A stretch of 64,000 bases of DNA from the NCBI GenBank assembly GCA_036652335.1, contig JAVVWB010000001.1:62001-126000 (forward strand), given 5' to 3'. The stretch is from JAVVWB01 sp036652335 (GTDB lineage Bacteria > Synergistota > Synergistia > Synergistales > Synergistaceae). Under the pieces are notes generated by a model, which searched no databases, was not told where the DNA came from, and was given only the letters and a program-made list of their open reading frames with translations. Of the stretch, positions 35,781 to 44,777 are shown one piece after another. The position numbers and the translations under genes were made by a program. The number at the start of each line of letters is the position of its first letter. The stretch's first letter is position 1.

Positions 35781-36800
35781 CTATTTTCTCCCTCTGAGTT
35801 TTCTTGTGATATTTTCAAAAAACATAGGAATCACAAGCCATATGTGCCCTTTGAAAACATTTTCATATATCTGTTCTTTTATTCGCTTTACACAATCCGA
35901 TGAGTGTAAATGAGTATATTTCTTGGACGACAGGTCTGTCATTATTGTGTGTATCAAGGTTTCTCTGTCGGGACAATATGGCGTTAATGCAAAGTATTTC
36001 CAGTAGAGTTCATCTACATATGGTCTGCTGTACACCCTATAAGATTTAGCCCCGCCTGCTAAGTGCCATATTTTATTTTTATAATTATCTTTTGTAATAT
36101 TGTTTGTCCTAATCGAGTTAAATCTCTCGTCTATTACAACTCTGTCTTCTACAAATAAATAATTTAGATAATCCTGGTCTGGTAGAAGAACAATTTTGTT
36201 GAACTCTCTAAAGAATGTTATTACTGATGAACATAAGTCATAATCTTGCCTTAATTTATCCAAATTCATCAAAAGCACACCGGAATTAAAGTATGAATTA
36301 TGTGGAATATTCATAGAATCCCAAAGCATAGCAAGCCTTTTTGAGAGCTTTGTGCCTTTTTCAATATAGTCTAAAGTCCATACGTCAAGTACAACTGCAA
36401 GAGATTTTGTCTGTAAATCTATTTCCCACAATTCTCGTATATCCATATCAACAATTACGTCGCAATCCATATATATAGCTTTGGGTTCGCTTATTAGTTT
36501 AGGCATTAGAAGCCTAAAGAGCATTCCTCTCTCAGGGCCATTGGTAAACTTTTCAAGTTCTTTTACCATAAAGACTTTCATCTCTGAAGATATGTCTATA
36601 AAATTTATTTCTTGATTAAAAGAAGATGCAAGACGAGAGAGTTGCTCTCTGTTATTCTCTGTTAGAGTTTCGTCATGCAATATATGAACACAAACTTTTG
36701 ACTTTGTGTTATCAAAAATTGAAGCAACTGTTACAGCTGCGTGTCTTGCGTATGTGCCGCTTTGATCACAAAATGCTAAAGCAATGTGAATTGTGTCCAT
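35781..36800 (-). CDS. Glycosyltransferase family 8
   Basis: A 339-residue GT8 retaining enzyme, the family of LPS glucosyl/galactosyltransferases such as WaaJ/WaaO. Evidence: IHIALAFCDQSGTYARHAAVTVASI at the start (shown here in part), YMDCDVIVDMDIREL with the metal-binding DxD, HNSYFNSGVLLMNLDKLR, LLPDQDYLNYLF and KIWHLAGGAKSY. It lies 10 bases after waaL on the same message. Confidence 0.87.
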   Translation of the reverse strand: MDTIHIALAFCDQSGTYARHAAVTVASIFDNTKSKVCVHILHDETLTENNREQLSRLASSFNQEINFIDISSEMKVFMVKELEKFTNGPERGMLFRLLMPKLISEPKAIYMDCDVIVDMDIRELWEIDLQTKSLAVVLDVWTLDYIEKGTKLSKRLAMLWDSMNIPHNSYFNSGVLLMNLDKLRQDYDLCSSVITFFREFNKIVLLPDQDYLNYLFVEDRVVIDERFNSIRTNNITKDNYKNKIWHLAGGAKSYRVYSRPYVDELYWKYFALTPYCPDRETLIHTIMTDLSSKKYTHLHSSDCVKRIKEQIYENVFKGHIWLVIPMFFENITRKLRGRK

Positions 36801-36810
36801 TATTAGTCTC

Positions 36811-38094
36811 CTAGTCAGTGTTGTTTTTAAATTTGGGTAATAACAATGTTATTCCGATTACAGCATAGAATGTTGTAGCAAGGTCTCGTCTTCCTTCAAA
36901 AATATCTCCATTTGTTCCTAAAATAGCATTACCGATTAAGGAAATTAGACAAATAATTGCAAAAGATTTTTGCATTGTATTATCCGTTTTAATAGATTTT
37001 ATACATAAGCTAATTAGCAATATATACATTGCACAGAAAGAGAGAAGAGCTGGAATGCCTCCACTAAACAGAGTCTCCAGATACATACTGTGTGCGTGAG
37101 AAGTCTCAATGATACGTTCAAATCCAACTATCTCTTTTTTGAAAGTGGGAATATTGAGGTTGTACTCACTCTCATATGATTTTCTACCAAATCCAACAAA
37201 TGGGTGTTCACGAGCCATAAGGATTGTTGCCCTCCATATGTCATATCGGTGGTTCGTTAATTGGTTCAGGTTGCCTGTTGTGACGCTTTCTGCCTGTGTT
37301 AGCTCTGACATTATCATCTTGGGTATTTGATTTTTTGTGGCAAAGTTGAAAACAGTAAGAGATATAAGAGCGAGTATCGCAAAAAGTGCAAGTGACTTTA
37401 GAGTAATCTTTTTATATTTAATAATGAAATATAGCAAAAGAAGTCCCTGAACGAGGGCTGCAAGCCATGCCCCTGAGGAAGTGGAAGTTAAAATAATCAA
37501 CAGACTTGATAGACATAGCGCTAATCTAGCTATAGTGTTCTTGACTTTGTCAAATGAATACCAAATTATAAAAGGCATAACCAAACAAGCGTAGTGTCCT
37601 GAAACATTATTGTTTTGCATACTGCCGTTAGGCATATGAAAAGATGTCAAAAGTGAGAGTGCGTACCCCACAGAGAATAGTGCGTTTAGGATAACAAACC
37701 ATTTAAGAAACTTTTCAAGCTTTTCTTCGCTATTCAAAATCCTCATTGTAAAAAGAACTCCTAGTGCAATCTCTGCGTAACAAGATACTCCGTGAGCCCA
37801 AATATAAGTTGTTTTTGCAGTAAAAATATTTGGTAGTGAAGCCCAAAATACAAATAAAAGAAAGAAAATAAAAGCGTTTTTTGATAGAGGGTGAATTTGA
37901 GGAAGAATGTTGGTGTTGTGTCGAATTTTGCCATATATTAAGGTTATCAGTGTTAATGGCCATAATGAATAATGAACAACAGGGCCTAAAACAGTGCAAA
38001 TTATACTTGCGGAAAATATAAAGAAAGCGAAATCTTCAAAAGAAAAATCTAAGATTTTTTTAATTTGAGATTTCAGTTTGTACAAACCCTCCAT
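36811..38094 (-). CDS. O-antigen ligase-like membrane protein (Wzy_C domain)
   Basis: A polytopic inner-membrane protein of 427 residues with about ten to twelve hydrophobic segments and a large periplasmic loop containing NHRYDIWRATILMAREHP and VGFGRKSYESEYN, the region conserved in WaaL/Wzy proteins. It probably transfers a polymer to lipid A-core or polymerises it in the periplasm; ligase and polymerase cannot be separated by sequence. The ATG at 38094 has GGAGGGG six bases upstream and heads the glycosyltransferase operon. It is good evidence for an outer membrane. Confidence 0.82.
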   Translation of the reverse strand: MEGLYKLKSQIKKILDFSFEDFAFFIFSASIICTVLGPVVHYSLWPLTLITLIYGKIRHNTNILPQIHPLSKNAFIFFLLFVFWASLPNIFTAKTTYIWAHGVSCYAEIALGVLFTMRILNSEEKLEKFLKWFVILNALFSVGYALSLLTSFHMPNGSMQNNNVSGHYACLVMPFIIWYSFDKVKNTIARLALCLSSLLIILTSTSSGAWLAALVQGLLLLYFIIKYKKITLKSLALFAILALISLTVFNFATKNQIPKMIMSELTQAESVTTGNLNQLTNHRYDIWRATILMAREHPFVGFGRKSYESEYNLNIPTFKKEIVGFERIIETSHAHSMYLETLFSGGIPALLSFCAMYILLISLCIKSIKTDNTMQKSFAIICLISLIGNAILGTNGDIFEGRRDLATTFYAVIGITLLLPKFKNNTD

Positions 38095-38375
38095 ACAAGA
38101 CCCCTCCAAGAAATTATTCCTCTAATTTTTATATACTTTTACATATATATTATAGCAAAGATTTCTTCTGATACTCTCCATAAAAAGGTAATATTTATAA
38201 TATCTGACAGAAATGACAAAAATCTAGCATAGAAGTTGATTTTATCTCATCAATCTTACTGCAAATTCTACTAATTGTGTGGCATTGTTATGGAATAGAA
38301 CAATGTTAATATCTCTTTTTTGCTAATTTAATAATTATATAAGTGCAAATTATGCAATATCAGTAATTTTAATGT
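38095..38375. other. Divergent intergenic region, waaL-like gene / metallophosphoesterase
   Basis: AT-rich, no gene seen. TATAAT on the minus strand (38154-38149) may be a -10 box for the glycosyltransferase operon, but its -35 is unclear. Confidence 0.45.
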
Positions 38376-38414
38376 TGTATCTCTTTGACATAAGAGATAC
38401 ACTATGATTATGGT
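38376..38414 (+). promoter_or_regulatory. Promoter with overlapping operator-like inverted repeat
   Basis: TTGACA (38385-38390) and TATGGT (38409-38414, 18-base spacing) form a promoter for the metallophosphoesterase gene. A perfect 10-bp inverted repeat, TGTATCTCTT (38376-38385) with AAGAGATACA (38392-38401), is centred on the -35 box, where a bound repressor would block RNA polymerase. Confidence 0.6.
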
Positions 38415-38456
38415 ATTTGTTTTTTCTGTAATATATTCTGTACTGGAGGGATTTGT

Positions 38457-40355
38457 ATGTGTAAGAAAAGTTATCTTTATGGTGTCTTGACCGTAGCGGT
38501 TCTTGCGCTGTTATTTGTTTTCTATAACGGTTGCAACCTATGTGGAAAGGCTACCCCCACAACAGGCAAAAAATATGTAGAAGAAATGCTCGCCAGTAAG
38601 CAAAAAATGCAGTTTGATAAGAATGGAGAATTTAAAGTTATATTCTTCTCAGACTTACATGGTGATGTAGACAAGTCACATTCTTACATCAAAGCAATAG
38701 TAGATAAAGAAAAACCAAACTTGGTCCTCTTTTGTGGAGACAATGCCTATGTGAACAGTGAAGAAGAGCTTAAATTCTTCATAAACACAAATATGGCATA
38801 TCTTAATGAGAAAAAAATTCCTTGGGCACAAGTATTTGGTAATCATGACGTTGAATATGCAAAGGGACTAACAAAAGAAACAGTACTGAACACTTATGCT
38901 TCTAACCCTTACAACGTGTCAAAGATAGGTGTTTGCAAATCAGGAGTAGGCAACTACGTACTCCCAATTTATGCAAGCAACGGAAAAGACTTGGCATTTA
39001 TGGTATGGGGACTTGATTCAAATATGTACCTAGAAGACAACTACAAAGGTATGAAAAACGAAGCTGTACTACCAAAACCGATAAATGGTGGCTGTAGCTG
39101 GGATTACATAAAATATGATCAAGTTCAGTGGTATCAAAACACATCAGAAGAACTAGAAAAATATGCTGGCAAAAAAGTCCCCGGAATTATGTTCTTCCAC
39201 ATACCGCTCCCAGAGATGAACTACATTCCATTAAACCCGAAAGAAACAGGCATGGTGGGTGAAAAGAGAGAAACAATAAACTGCTCCGAAGTAAATTCTG
39301 GACTCTTTGCAGCAATTCTTTCACGCAAAGACATAACAGGACTTTTCCATGGTCATGACCATATAAATGACTTTGTAGGAAAATACCTTGGGGTTCGAAT
39401 GGCTTACGTCTCAACAGTAGGACACGTAGGCTACCGTAATGAAGACGTAATGGGTGCTCGTATCGTCACAATCAAAGAATCCGACCCCACAAAATGGGAA
39501 ACACGTATGTTGTACCTCAAAGAGAATGGGATTTACAATGATGCACTAGACGTACACCTTCCAAAAGATGTAAAAGGTGAAGAGGGAAAAACAACAACGA
39601 CAATTCCTGAAAAACTTAACGAAAAGAAACTCCTCATAAACTTCAAATCAGGCTTTACTCCTACAATGAAAGATGACCTAATCCAAAAGGGAGAAAAAGC
39701 AAACTTAGGTACATACTTCACATGCGCACTTGACTGCAATGCTGAGGGCTACCTACCAAAGGGGCAAGAGCCTCTACCTGCTTATACAGAAAAGGGAAGA
39801 AATGGTAAAGGGCTACAAATCATAAAGCCGGTAAGCCCTGGAAACTCAGAAATTTCTTTCTACTTCCCAGAAGTGGGATATAAAGGAGAAAAATACCTCA
39901 GAGTCTGGGTTGACTTTACAGAAGTTGACTTTAGACAGGCAGGTTTTGGCTTGATCACAAAAGATGGTACGAGATTTAGTAGCAGTGATAATGTAGGAAA
40001 AGAATTCCTACCTCTCTATGTACTTTATGAGGGAGATAAAGAATGGAATGGAATTCAGCCCGGAGACAAAAAGTGGAGAGTATACAACCATGGAGGTAAC
40101 GGACGCTTTGGCTCTGCACAGAACTGTGGAATGTACAACTTCAAAGGCTGGTTGGCAGTGAGAGTAGAAGACCTCCTTGCTTGGGATGGACCTGCAACAA
40201 ACTCAAAGAGTGCCATTGCAAAAACGACCCTCAAAAGTGGCACACAGTTAAAAGGTTTTTACTTTATCTTTGACCTCTTAGACAAGAGACTCGCCAACAA
40301 AGCTTGGGTATTTGATAACATATCACTTGTAAACGACTACTCAGTATTTGAATAG
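38457..40355 (+). CDS. Exported calcineurin-like metallophosphoesterase
   Basis: A 632-residue exported phosphoesterase. The N-terminus (KKSYLYGVLTVAVLALLFVF, then a Cys at about 22) is a signal peptide or lipoprotein signal. The catalytic domain (about 60-340) has all metal motifs: FFSDLHGD, LFCGDNAY, VFGNHDVEY, FFHIPLP and FHGHDHIND. It resembles the Icc/purple-acid-phosphatase-like periplasmic enzymes; the substrate is unknown. The remaining 270 residues have no family I recognise and look beta-rich, possibly a binding module. The promoter carries an inverted repeat on its -35 box. Confidence 0.83.
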   Translation: MCKKSYLYGVLTVAVLALLFVFYNGCNLCGKATPTTGKKYVEEMLASKQKMQFDKNGEFKVIFFSDLHGDVDKSHSYIKAIVDKEKPNLVLFCGDNAYVNSEEELKFFINTNMAYLNEKKIPWAQVFGNHDVEYAKGLTKETVLNTYASNPYNVSKIGVCKSGVGNYVLPIYASNGKDLAFMVWGLDSNMYLEDNYKGMKNEAVLPKPINGGCSWDYIKYDQVQWYQNTSEELEKYAGKKVPGIMFFHIPLPEMNYIPLNPKETGMVGEKRETINCSEVNSGLFAAILSRKDITGLFHGHDHINDFVGKYLGVRMAYVSTVGHVGYRNEDVMGARIVTIKESDPTKWETRMLYLKENGIYNDALDVHLPKDVKGEEGKTTTTIPEKLNEKKLLINFKSGFTPTMKDDLIQKGEKANLGTYFTCALDCNAEGYLPKGQEPLPAYTEKGRNGKGLQIIKPVSPGNSEISFYFPEVGYKGEKYLRVWVDFTEVDFRQAGFGLITKDGTRFSSSDNVGKEFLPLYVLYEGDKEWNGIQPGDKKWRVYNHGGNGRFGSAQNCGMYNFKGWLAVRVEDLLAWDGPATNSKSAIAKTTLKSGTQLKGFYFIFDLLDKRLANKAWVFDNISLVNDYSVFE

Positions 40356-40414
40356 AAATACTAAATATAAATAACGAAAAATAATATTTGAAAAAGCAAA
40401 AAGTTATAAAACAA

Positions 40415-40453
40415 AAAAGCCCCCGTTATATCATTGATATAACGGGGGCTTTT
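40415..40453. terminator. Bidirectional terminator, metallophosphoesterase / cyclophilin
   Basis: A perfect 18-bp stem, AAAAGCCCCCGTTATATC (40415-40432) with 40436-40453, around a 3-base loop. Confidence 0.93.
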
Positions 40454-40462
40454 AATAAAGAC

Positions 40463-41029
40463 TTATTTAACTGTGAGTTTCTCCATTACAACCTTTTTGA
40501 GTGGACGGTCGAATGAATCTGTAGGTACTTTGCCTATTGCTTGTACTATATCGAGTCCTTCGATGACATGTCCGAAAATTGCATGTTTACCATCTAACCA
40601 AGGGCAATCTACGAGTGTGATAAAAAACTGTGAGCCGCCTGTATTTGGTCCTGCGTTTGCCATTGAGAGGATACCTGCGCCCTTATGTTCGAGTCCTTTA
40701 CCGAACTCGTCATCGATTGTGTAGCCGGGGCCGCCCATACCGCTTCCCTGTGGGCATCCGCCCTGAATCATAAAGTTGTCTATTACTCTGTGGAAAATAA
40801 GACCGTCATAATAACCTTTCTCGATGAGATCTGTGAAATTCTTTACAGTCTTTGGTGCAAGGTCATTATAGAGTTCAATTTTAATTGTACCCATATTTGT
40901 TTCAAATGTTGCTACTTGACGTGTTACAGGTGTTTTTGTCTCTGCTGTCTCTGTCAAAACCATCACTCCTATTACTATTATGGCAATAGCAAGAACTCCT
41001 GCTAGTGCAATTTTTGAATATTTTCCCAT
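40463..41029 (-). CDS. Membrane-anchored cyclophilin-type peptidyl-prolyl isomerase
   Basis: Catalyses cis-trans isomerisation of proline bonds during protein folding outside the cytoplasm. Residues about 5-25 form an N-terminal anchor (IALAGVLAIAIIVIGVMVL). The cyclophilin domain has FHRVIDNFMIQGGCPQGSG with catalytic Arg, GAGILSMANAGPNTGGSQFF and WLDGKHAIFGHVIEG. The ATG at 41029 lies seven bases after GGAGG; an extended frame to 41122 lacks a ribosome site. 188 residues. Confidence 0.92.
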   Translation of the reverse strand: MGKYSKIALAGVLAIAIIVIGVMVLTETAETKTPVTRQVATFETNMGTIKIELYNDLAPKTVKNFTDLIEKGYYDGLIFHRVIDNFMIQGGCPQGSGMGGPGYTIDDEFGKGLEHKGAGILSMANAGPNTGGSQFFITLVDCPWLDGKHAIFGHVIEGLDIVQAIGKVPTDSFDRPLKKVVMEKLTVK

Positions 41030-41108
41030 GTTAATACCTCCGATTAAAAGGAACAACAGTGTAATTCTATCATTCTTTTCTATTATCTTCCACATTGAAA
41101 ATACATAT

Positions 41109-41138
41109 AAAAAGCAGATCACAATTAAGTGGTCTGCT
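41109..41138 (-). terminator. Terminator of the exported-protein operon
   Basis: AGCAGATCAC (41113-41122) pairs with GTGGTCTGCT (41129-41138), with a U-run on the minus strand. Confidence 0.8.
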
Positions 41139-41163
41139 AAAAATTAAATTTTAAAAATTTTTA

Positions 41164-42093
41164 TTAAAGACGAATTTCTACTGTTTTCTTCTGTCCCATT
41201 GTGGAGATTACTAACTTCAAAATTGACTTTGTACCACTCTGCTTCTCTATATAAGAAGAAATTTGGTCTGATCTTAGCTGTCTTGTATCATAACCATCAA
41301 CTTTAATAAGCGAATCTCCCACGCTAATTCCGGCGTAGTATGCAGGAGAGTTTTGTGATACTCCCATTACGACAAGGCAACCGAACTTATCTCTTTTCAT
41401 ATCGTCAAGCTGAAGTCCGAGAGCTTTATTTGTTGCAGGTTCCGGCTTTGCCTCAGTAAAATAGGCTTTCTTATCAAATGAGACATTGTACTTTAGATTT
41501 GATGCTTTTACTGTGGCTTCCTTGTAATCTTTCATAATCGTATATTCAACACGAATACTGTCGTTTGGTGAGAATATCGTAAGAATTGCAATATTAGTTC
41601 TATTATCTAAGAAAGTCTCTGTACCTTTTTGTCCCCAATACTTTTTGAGGAACTCTAAAGTATTGTCTACTCCTGTTTCTCCAACGAGCCTTAAAAATTG
41701 CTGTAATTCCGTATTTACAGCATTAGTACAGGCTTCTCTTGCTTGATCTTTTGCTGTTTCATACTCAACCATAGCTGTCTCTCTCTTTTGTGCCTCTTGA
41801 TTATTTGAAGCAATAATAGTACCGAGTAATAACCCAACTCCTCCTGCTACAGCCCAATTATCATACCTGTCGTAGGAACGATAATAATCTCTGTAATAAG
41901 GGTGAGGATAATAAACTCTATGTGCAGGTGGTCTGTAATAATGGCGACCATGTGCTACAACGGTTCTGTGACGAGTTCTTACCTCGCTTCGTCTATAAGT
42001 TCTTTGGCAATATGCTTCAGCTGTCGCTTGTGATATAGGAGCTAAAATAAACAACATGGCGAGCATAATAGCTGTAACTTTTATGTGCTTCAT
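41164..42093 (-). CDS. Exported PDZ-domain protein with Tyr/Arg/His-rich segment
   Basis: 309 residues. A signal peptide (about 1-26, ending ATAEA) precedes an unusual stretch rich in Tyr, Arg and His (about 28-80, with HRVYYPHPYYRDYYRSYDRY), then a hydrophobic Gly-rich segment (AVAGGVGLLLGTIIAS, about 82-97) that could insert in a membrane. The C-terminus holds a PDZ domain (about 225-309; LGLQLDDM, SPAYYAGISVGDSLIKVDG). No protease domain is present. It ends a four-gene operon. The basic aromatic segment could bind anionic polymer or membrane surface; this is inference. Confidence 0.7.
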   Translation of the reverse strand: MKHIKVTAIMLAMLFILAPISQATAEAYCQRTYRRSEVRTRHRTVVAHGRHYYRPPAHRVYYPHPYYRDYYRSYDRYDNWAVAGGVGLLLGTIIASNNQEAQKRETAMVEYETAKDQAREACTNAVNTELQQFLRLVGETGVDNTLEFLKKYWGQKGTETFLDNRTNIAILTIFSPNDSIRVEYTIMKDYKEATVKASNLKYNVSFDKKAYFTEAKPEPATNKALGLQLDDMKRDKFGCLVVMGVSQNSPAYYAGISVGDSLIKVDGYDTRQLRSDQISSYIEKQSGTKSILKLVISTMGQKKTVEIRL

Positions 42094-42106
42094 ACAAATA
42101 TCCCCC

Positions 42107-43105
42107 TCAATGATTTCTTTTGTAAGTAGATGCTAAATTGTGAAAAAGGTCTAAATTTTTAATTGCATTTTTTGATGAAATTCCTGCCATTAAATAAATA
42201 TCTTGTCCTTCAAAAAGCAAAGTCAAGTGTGCTGCGCCACTCTCTGCTGTTAAATTGTCTACAAGGTAGGCTGTGACTTCTACTCCCGGTAATGAATCAA
42301 CAAAAACAGGTGCTTCCGAGATTATTTCTACACTTCTGTCGTCATCCATCCCCTTAATGTGATTTTTTGCAAACTCAATTCTCTGGTCATTCGTAATAAG
42401 TCCATTGTTATCCATTTGTGAAATTAGAAAAATAGACTCATCTTTTGACTTAGTGGGGAGCTTCCCATCTTTTGTATAAATAATCGCAGAACGAGTAAGA
42501 GAAGCTAATTTCATACCGGTCGTTGCTGTATTTATTATCCCTGTGGGAAGTGATGCTCGTAACTTTGAACTCTCTGTAGGCCAACAAGCGGACTTTATCA
42601 TAGCCAAAATATCTTCGCTTCTCTTGGAGTCATTTGTATTGCAAATTCCAGAAAGAAGCCAAGAATTCTCCTGCATATCTACGACCAAAATCCACTTAAT
42701 AACACTAGTTTTTGAAGGATTTCCTACTCTGCTAACAAGCTTTACAAGTAAAGCTTTCTTTCCGTTCCAAAGAATTTCCTGCTTGTCTTTTATCACCATA
42801 TCACTGTTTCCAACTTTTGTGTCAGAAAAAATCGTTATAACATCGTCATATTTTGCTCTTATCTCATTTGCTTCAAACTCAATTTTTTTATTTTTATCGG
42901 CACAGCCATGTTTTGTCTTTTCCAAAGTGTAGCCAGAAATCGGGCGGATATAAAGGGGAATTGGAAAGAGATCTTTTTCGTGAAATTCAGAAATAGTCGT
43001 ATAAATTTGCTTAACCTCTTTTGCCTCTACATGAGCAGAAAAAAAGAGCAACATTGAAATAGTGCATATCAAAGTTGTTGCCATGAGAGAAGAAAAGCGT
43101 TTCAT
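42107..43105 (-). CDS. Exported protein of unknown function
   Basis: 332 residues with a clear signal peptide (MKRFSSLMATTLICTISMLL, cleavage near HVEA). No family is recognised. The mature part has two similar halves by eye, each with a stretch discussing predicted beta structure ending in a hydrophobic core (KWILVVDMQENSWLLSGI; HLTLLFEGQDIYLMAGI), which suggests an internal duplication. It overlaps the TPR gene by TAATG and lies 13 bases before the PDZ gene, so the three are made together and likely act at the cell envelope. Confidence 0.6.
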   Translation of the reverse strand: MKRFSSLMATTLICTISMLLFFSAHVEAKEVKQIYTTISEFHEKDLFPIPLYIRPISGYTLEKTKHGCADKNKKIEFEANEIRAKYDDVITIFSDTKVGNSDMVIKDKQEILWNGKKALLVKLVSRVGNPSKTSVIKWILVVDMQENSWLLSGICNTNDSKRSEDILAMIKSACWPTESSKLRASLPTGIINTATTGMKLASLTRSAIIYTKDGKLPTKSKDESIFLISQMDNNGLITNDQRIEFAKNHIKGMDDDRSVEIISEAPVFVDSLPGVEVTAYLVDNLTAESGAAHLTLLFEGQDIYLMAGISSKNAIKNLDLFHNLASTYKRNH

Positions 43106-43674
43106 TATTTTACAGAATCCCCTGATAAAACATCGTCTGAAGATGTCTTAGGCTTAGCACCGCTAGACAGATCAAACATAGGGGCAACCTTATCAATTAT
43201 ATTTTCAATAATATCCTTAACAGTGGCAGCTCGAATCTGGCTTGTCAAGTCATCGGCATATCTTTGAGTTTCTTCTGTCCTCATCTCACGAAGCTTGTGA
43301 ATTTGCTCCTTTGCTGAATCGAAATCATTATTTCTAATCTGGATTTTGCCCAAAGTAAACCTCATCTGGACATTATCAGGGTCAATCTTCAACAGCTTCT
43401 CTGTTGTAGCCTCGGCAGTCTCTAAGTCATCCTCTTTAATGGAACATTCGATAATGCCCTTTAAAATTTTTTCATCAGGGTGGATTGCAAACCTCTCTGC
43501 TTTCTTAAAATGAATAAGAGCCTCTGCTGTATTGCCCTCACTCATATATTGCTCTGCTTTCGCGGTATTTCTTTCTTTATATGCTCCTGCAAAAAGCACC
43601 AGTGATGCTAAAAGCAATGAAATAGAAATAACCGTAGTAAAAATAGAGGAAAACTTACCTGTAGATTTTTTCAT
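43105..43674 (-). CDS. Membrane-anchored TPR protein
   Basis: 189 residues: an N-terminal membrane anchor at about 10-32 (TTVISISLLLASLVLFAGAY) followed by tetratricopeptide-like helices (AEQYMSEGNTAEALIHFKKA, EDDLETAEATTEKLLKIDPD, FTLGKIQIRNNDFDSAKEQI), a scaffold for protein contacts outside the cytoplasmic membrane. The C-terminal 40 residues look disordered. ATG at 43674 follows AGGAGG by eight bases and overlaps the stop of the phosphatase gene (TAATG). Confidence 0.72.
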   Translation of the reverse strand: MKKSTGKFSSIFTTVISISLLLASLVLFAGAYKERNTAKAEQYMSEGNTAEALIHFKKAERFAIHPDEKILKGIIECSIKEDDLETAEATTEKLLKIDPDNVQMRFTLGKIQIRNNDFDSAKEQIHKLREMRTEETQRYADDLTSQIRAATVKDIIENIIDKVAPMFDLSSGAKPKTSSDDVLSGDSVK

Positions 43675-44321
43675 TAAACCATCCTCCTGATAGGACTGTT
43701 TGTAATATCTGAATTCCAATTAAAACGCAAAAGTTTCATAATTTTATCACTATAAGAGAGAATATGTATTCCGCAATAATCCATATTATAAAAAAAGACG
43801 TCTTTCAAAGGTAAAGCAAAATAGTGAGATAAAATACTCCACAACACACCATTATGAGCAGAAATAACAATATTCCCAGACTTGTTTTCTTCTAAAATTT
43901 CATTAAACTTGGAAAGAACTCTCTGCTGCACCTCAAAAAGAGTCTCTCCACCGGGTGGTGTACACCTATCAAAAGTTGTATTAGGCACACCGTAGACCTC
44001 GTCCCACTCACTACGCACCTCGTCAAAAGTCTTGCCCTCCCAAGTACCAAAGGAAATTTCTCTAAAGTCATCAACTGTAATAGCCTCTTTATAAAGGTGG
44101 GGAAAGACAATCTCTGTGGTTTGCTTCGCCCTTGTCATTGGACTTACATAAATTTTATCAAAAACGACATCTTTCAAGTCACCCTGAACTCTGCGAGCTT
44201 GTGCAAAACCTTCCTCTGAGAGAGGATAATCAGTAGAGCCGTAATAAACCATTCCATTATGGGGAAAGTCGGGTTTACCGTGGCGCAAAAGAAAAATATT
44301 TAAAGAAGATGAAGTGTGCAT
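43674..44321 (-). CDS. Histidine phosphatase (phosphoglycerate mutase / CobC-like)
   Basis: A branch-1 histidine phosphatase of about 215 residues. The phosphohistidine motif FLLRHGKPDF is near residue 8-18, with YVSPMTRAKQT, REISFGTWEGKTFDE and the second catalytic His in VISAHNGVLW. Such proteins include phosphoglycerate mutase-like enzymes and alpha-ribazole phosphatase CobC; the sequence does not choose. The start is uncertain among closely spaced ATGs; 44321 fits GAGG spacing best. It heads the TPR-unknown-PDZ operon. Confidence 0.77.
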   Translation of the reverse strand: MHTSSSLNIFLLRHGKPDFPHNGMVYYGSTDYPLSEEGFAQARRVQGDLKDVVFDKIYVSPMTRAKQTTEIVFPHLYKEAITVDDFREISFGTWEGKTFDEVRSEWDEVYGVPNTTFDRCTPPGGETLFEVQQRVLSKFNEILEENKSGNIVISAHNGVLWSILSHYFALPLKDVFFYNMDYCGIHILSYSDKIMKLLRFNWNSDITNSPIRRMV

Positions 44322-44467
44322 CATTACCTCTTTCATGCATATAGTATATGCCAACATTATATTTAATTCTTATGTAATTTTTATGAGTTACCACAAGGTA
44401 ATTCTATCATTATTAAATAGAAATGTCTCAACATTTTGGGGTTTTTGAATAAATATACATTTTGCCA

Positions 44468-44496
44468 TTGTTTACAGATATTAAATATGGTATAAA
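44468..44496 (+). promoter_or_regulatory. Predicted promoter of the 55-residue protein gene
   Basis: TTGTTT (44468-44473), 17-base spacer, TATAAA (44491-44496). Confidence 0.5.
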
Positions 44497-44550
44497 TACA
44501 CATTAAGAGAAAGGCAAAAGTCACATACATTTTGAAAGAGGTGCCGAGAT

Positions 44551-44718
44551 ATGAAAAATGTTTTTGGTATGGTTTCTTTTATAACAATGATGGGCATGTT
44601 AGTCTCTACCCCAGCGGAAGCATCTTCCAGCGTAGAACTAACTTCCCCTGCGGTAATTGGTGGAATAGTGGCAGTAATAGTCCTTACTTACTTGATCAAG
44701 AGGTTTTTCGAGAGATAA
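44551..44718 (+). CDS. Small exported or membrane protein, 55 residues
   Basis: The ATG at 44551 follows AGAGGTG by seven bases. The product has a signal-like N-terminus (MKNVFGMVSFITMMGMLVST, then PAEA), a short polar stretch SSSVELTSP, and a hydrophobic C-terminal helix AVIGGIVAVIVLTYLIK ended by basic RFFER. It has its own promoter and terminator, so it is an independent small gene. No family is recognised; the layout (cleavable signal plus one membrane helix) recalls small envelope proteins or precursor peptides. Confidence 0.7.
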   Translation: MKNVFGMVSFITMMGMLVSTPAEASSSVELTSPAVIGGIVAVIVLTYLIKRFFER

Positions 44719-44742
44719 AACCTTACAAAAAATTGAATTTTC

Positions 44743-44769
44743 AGGCGAATAAAAGTTCGCCTTTTTTTA
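44743..44769 (+). terminator. Terminator of the 55-residue protein gene
   Basis: AGGCGAA (44743-44749) pairs with TTCGCCT (44756-44762) followed by a T-run. Confidence 0.9.
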
Positions 44770-44777
44770 TATCATGT

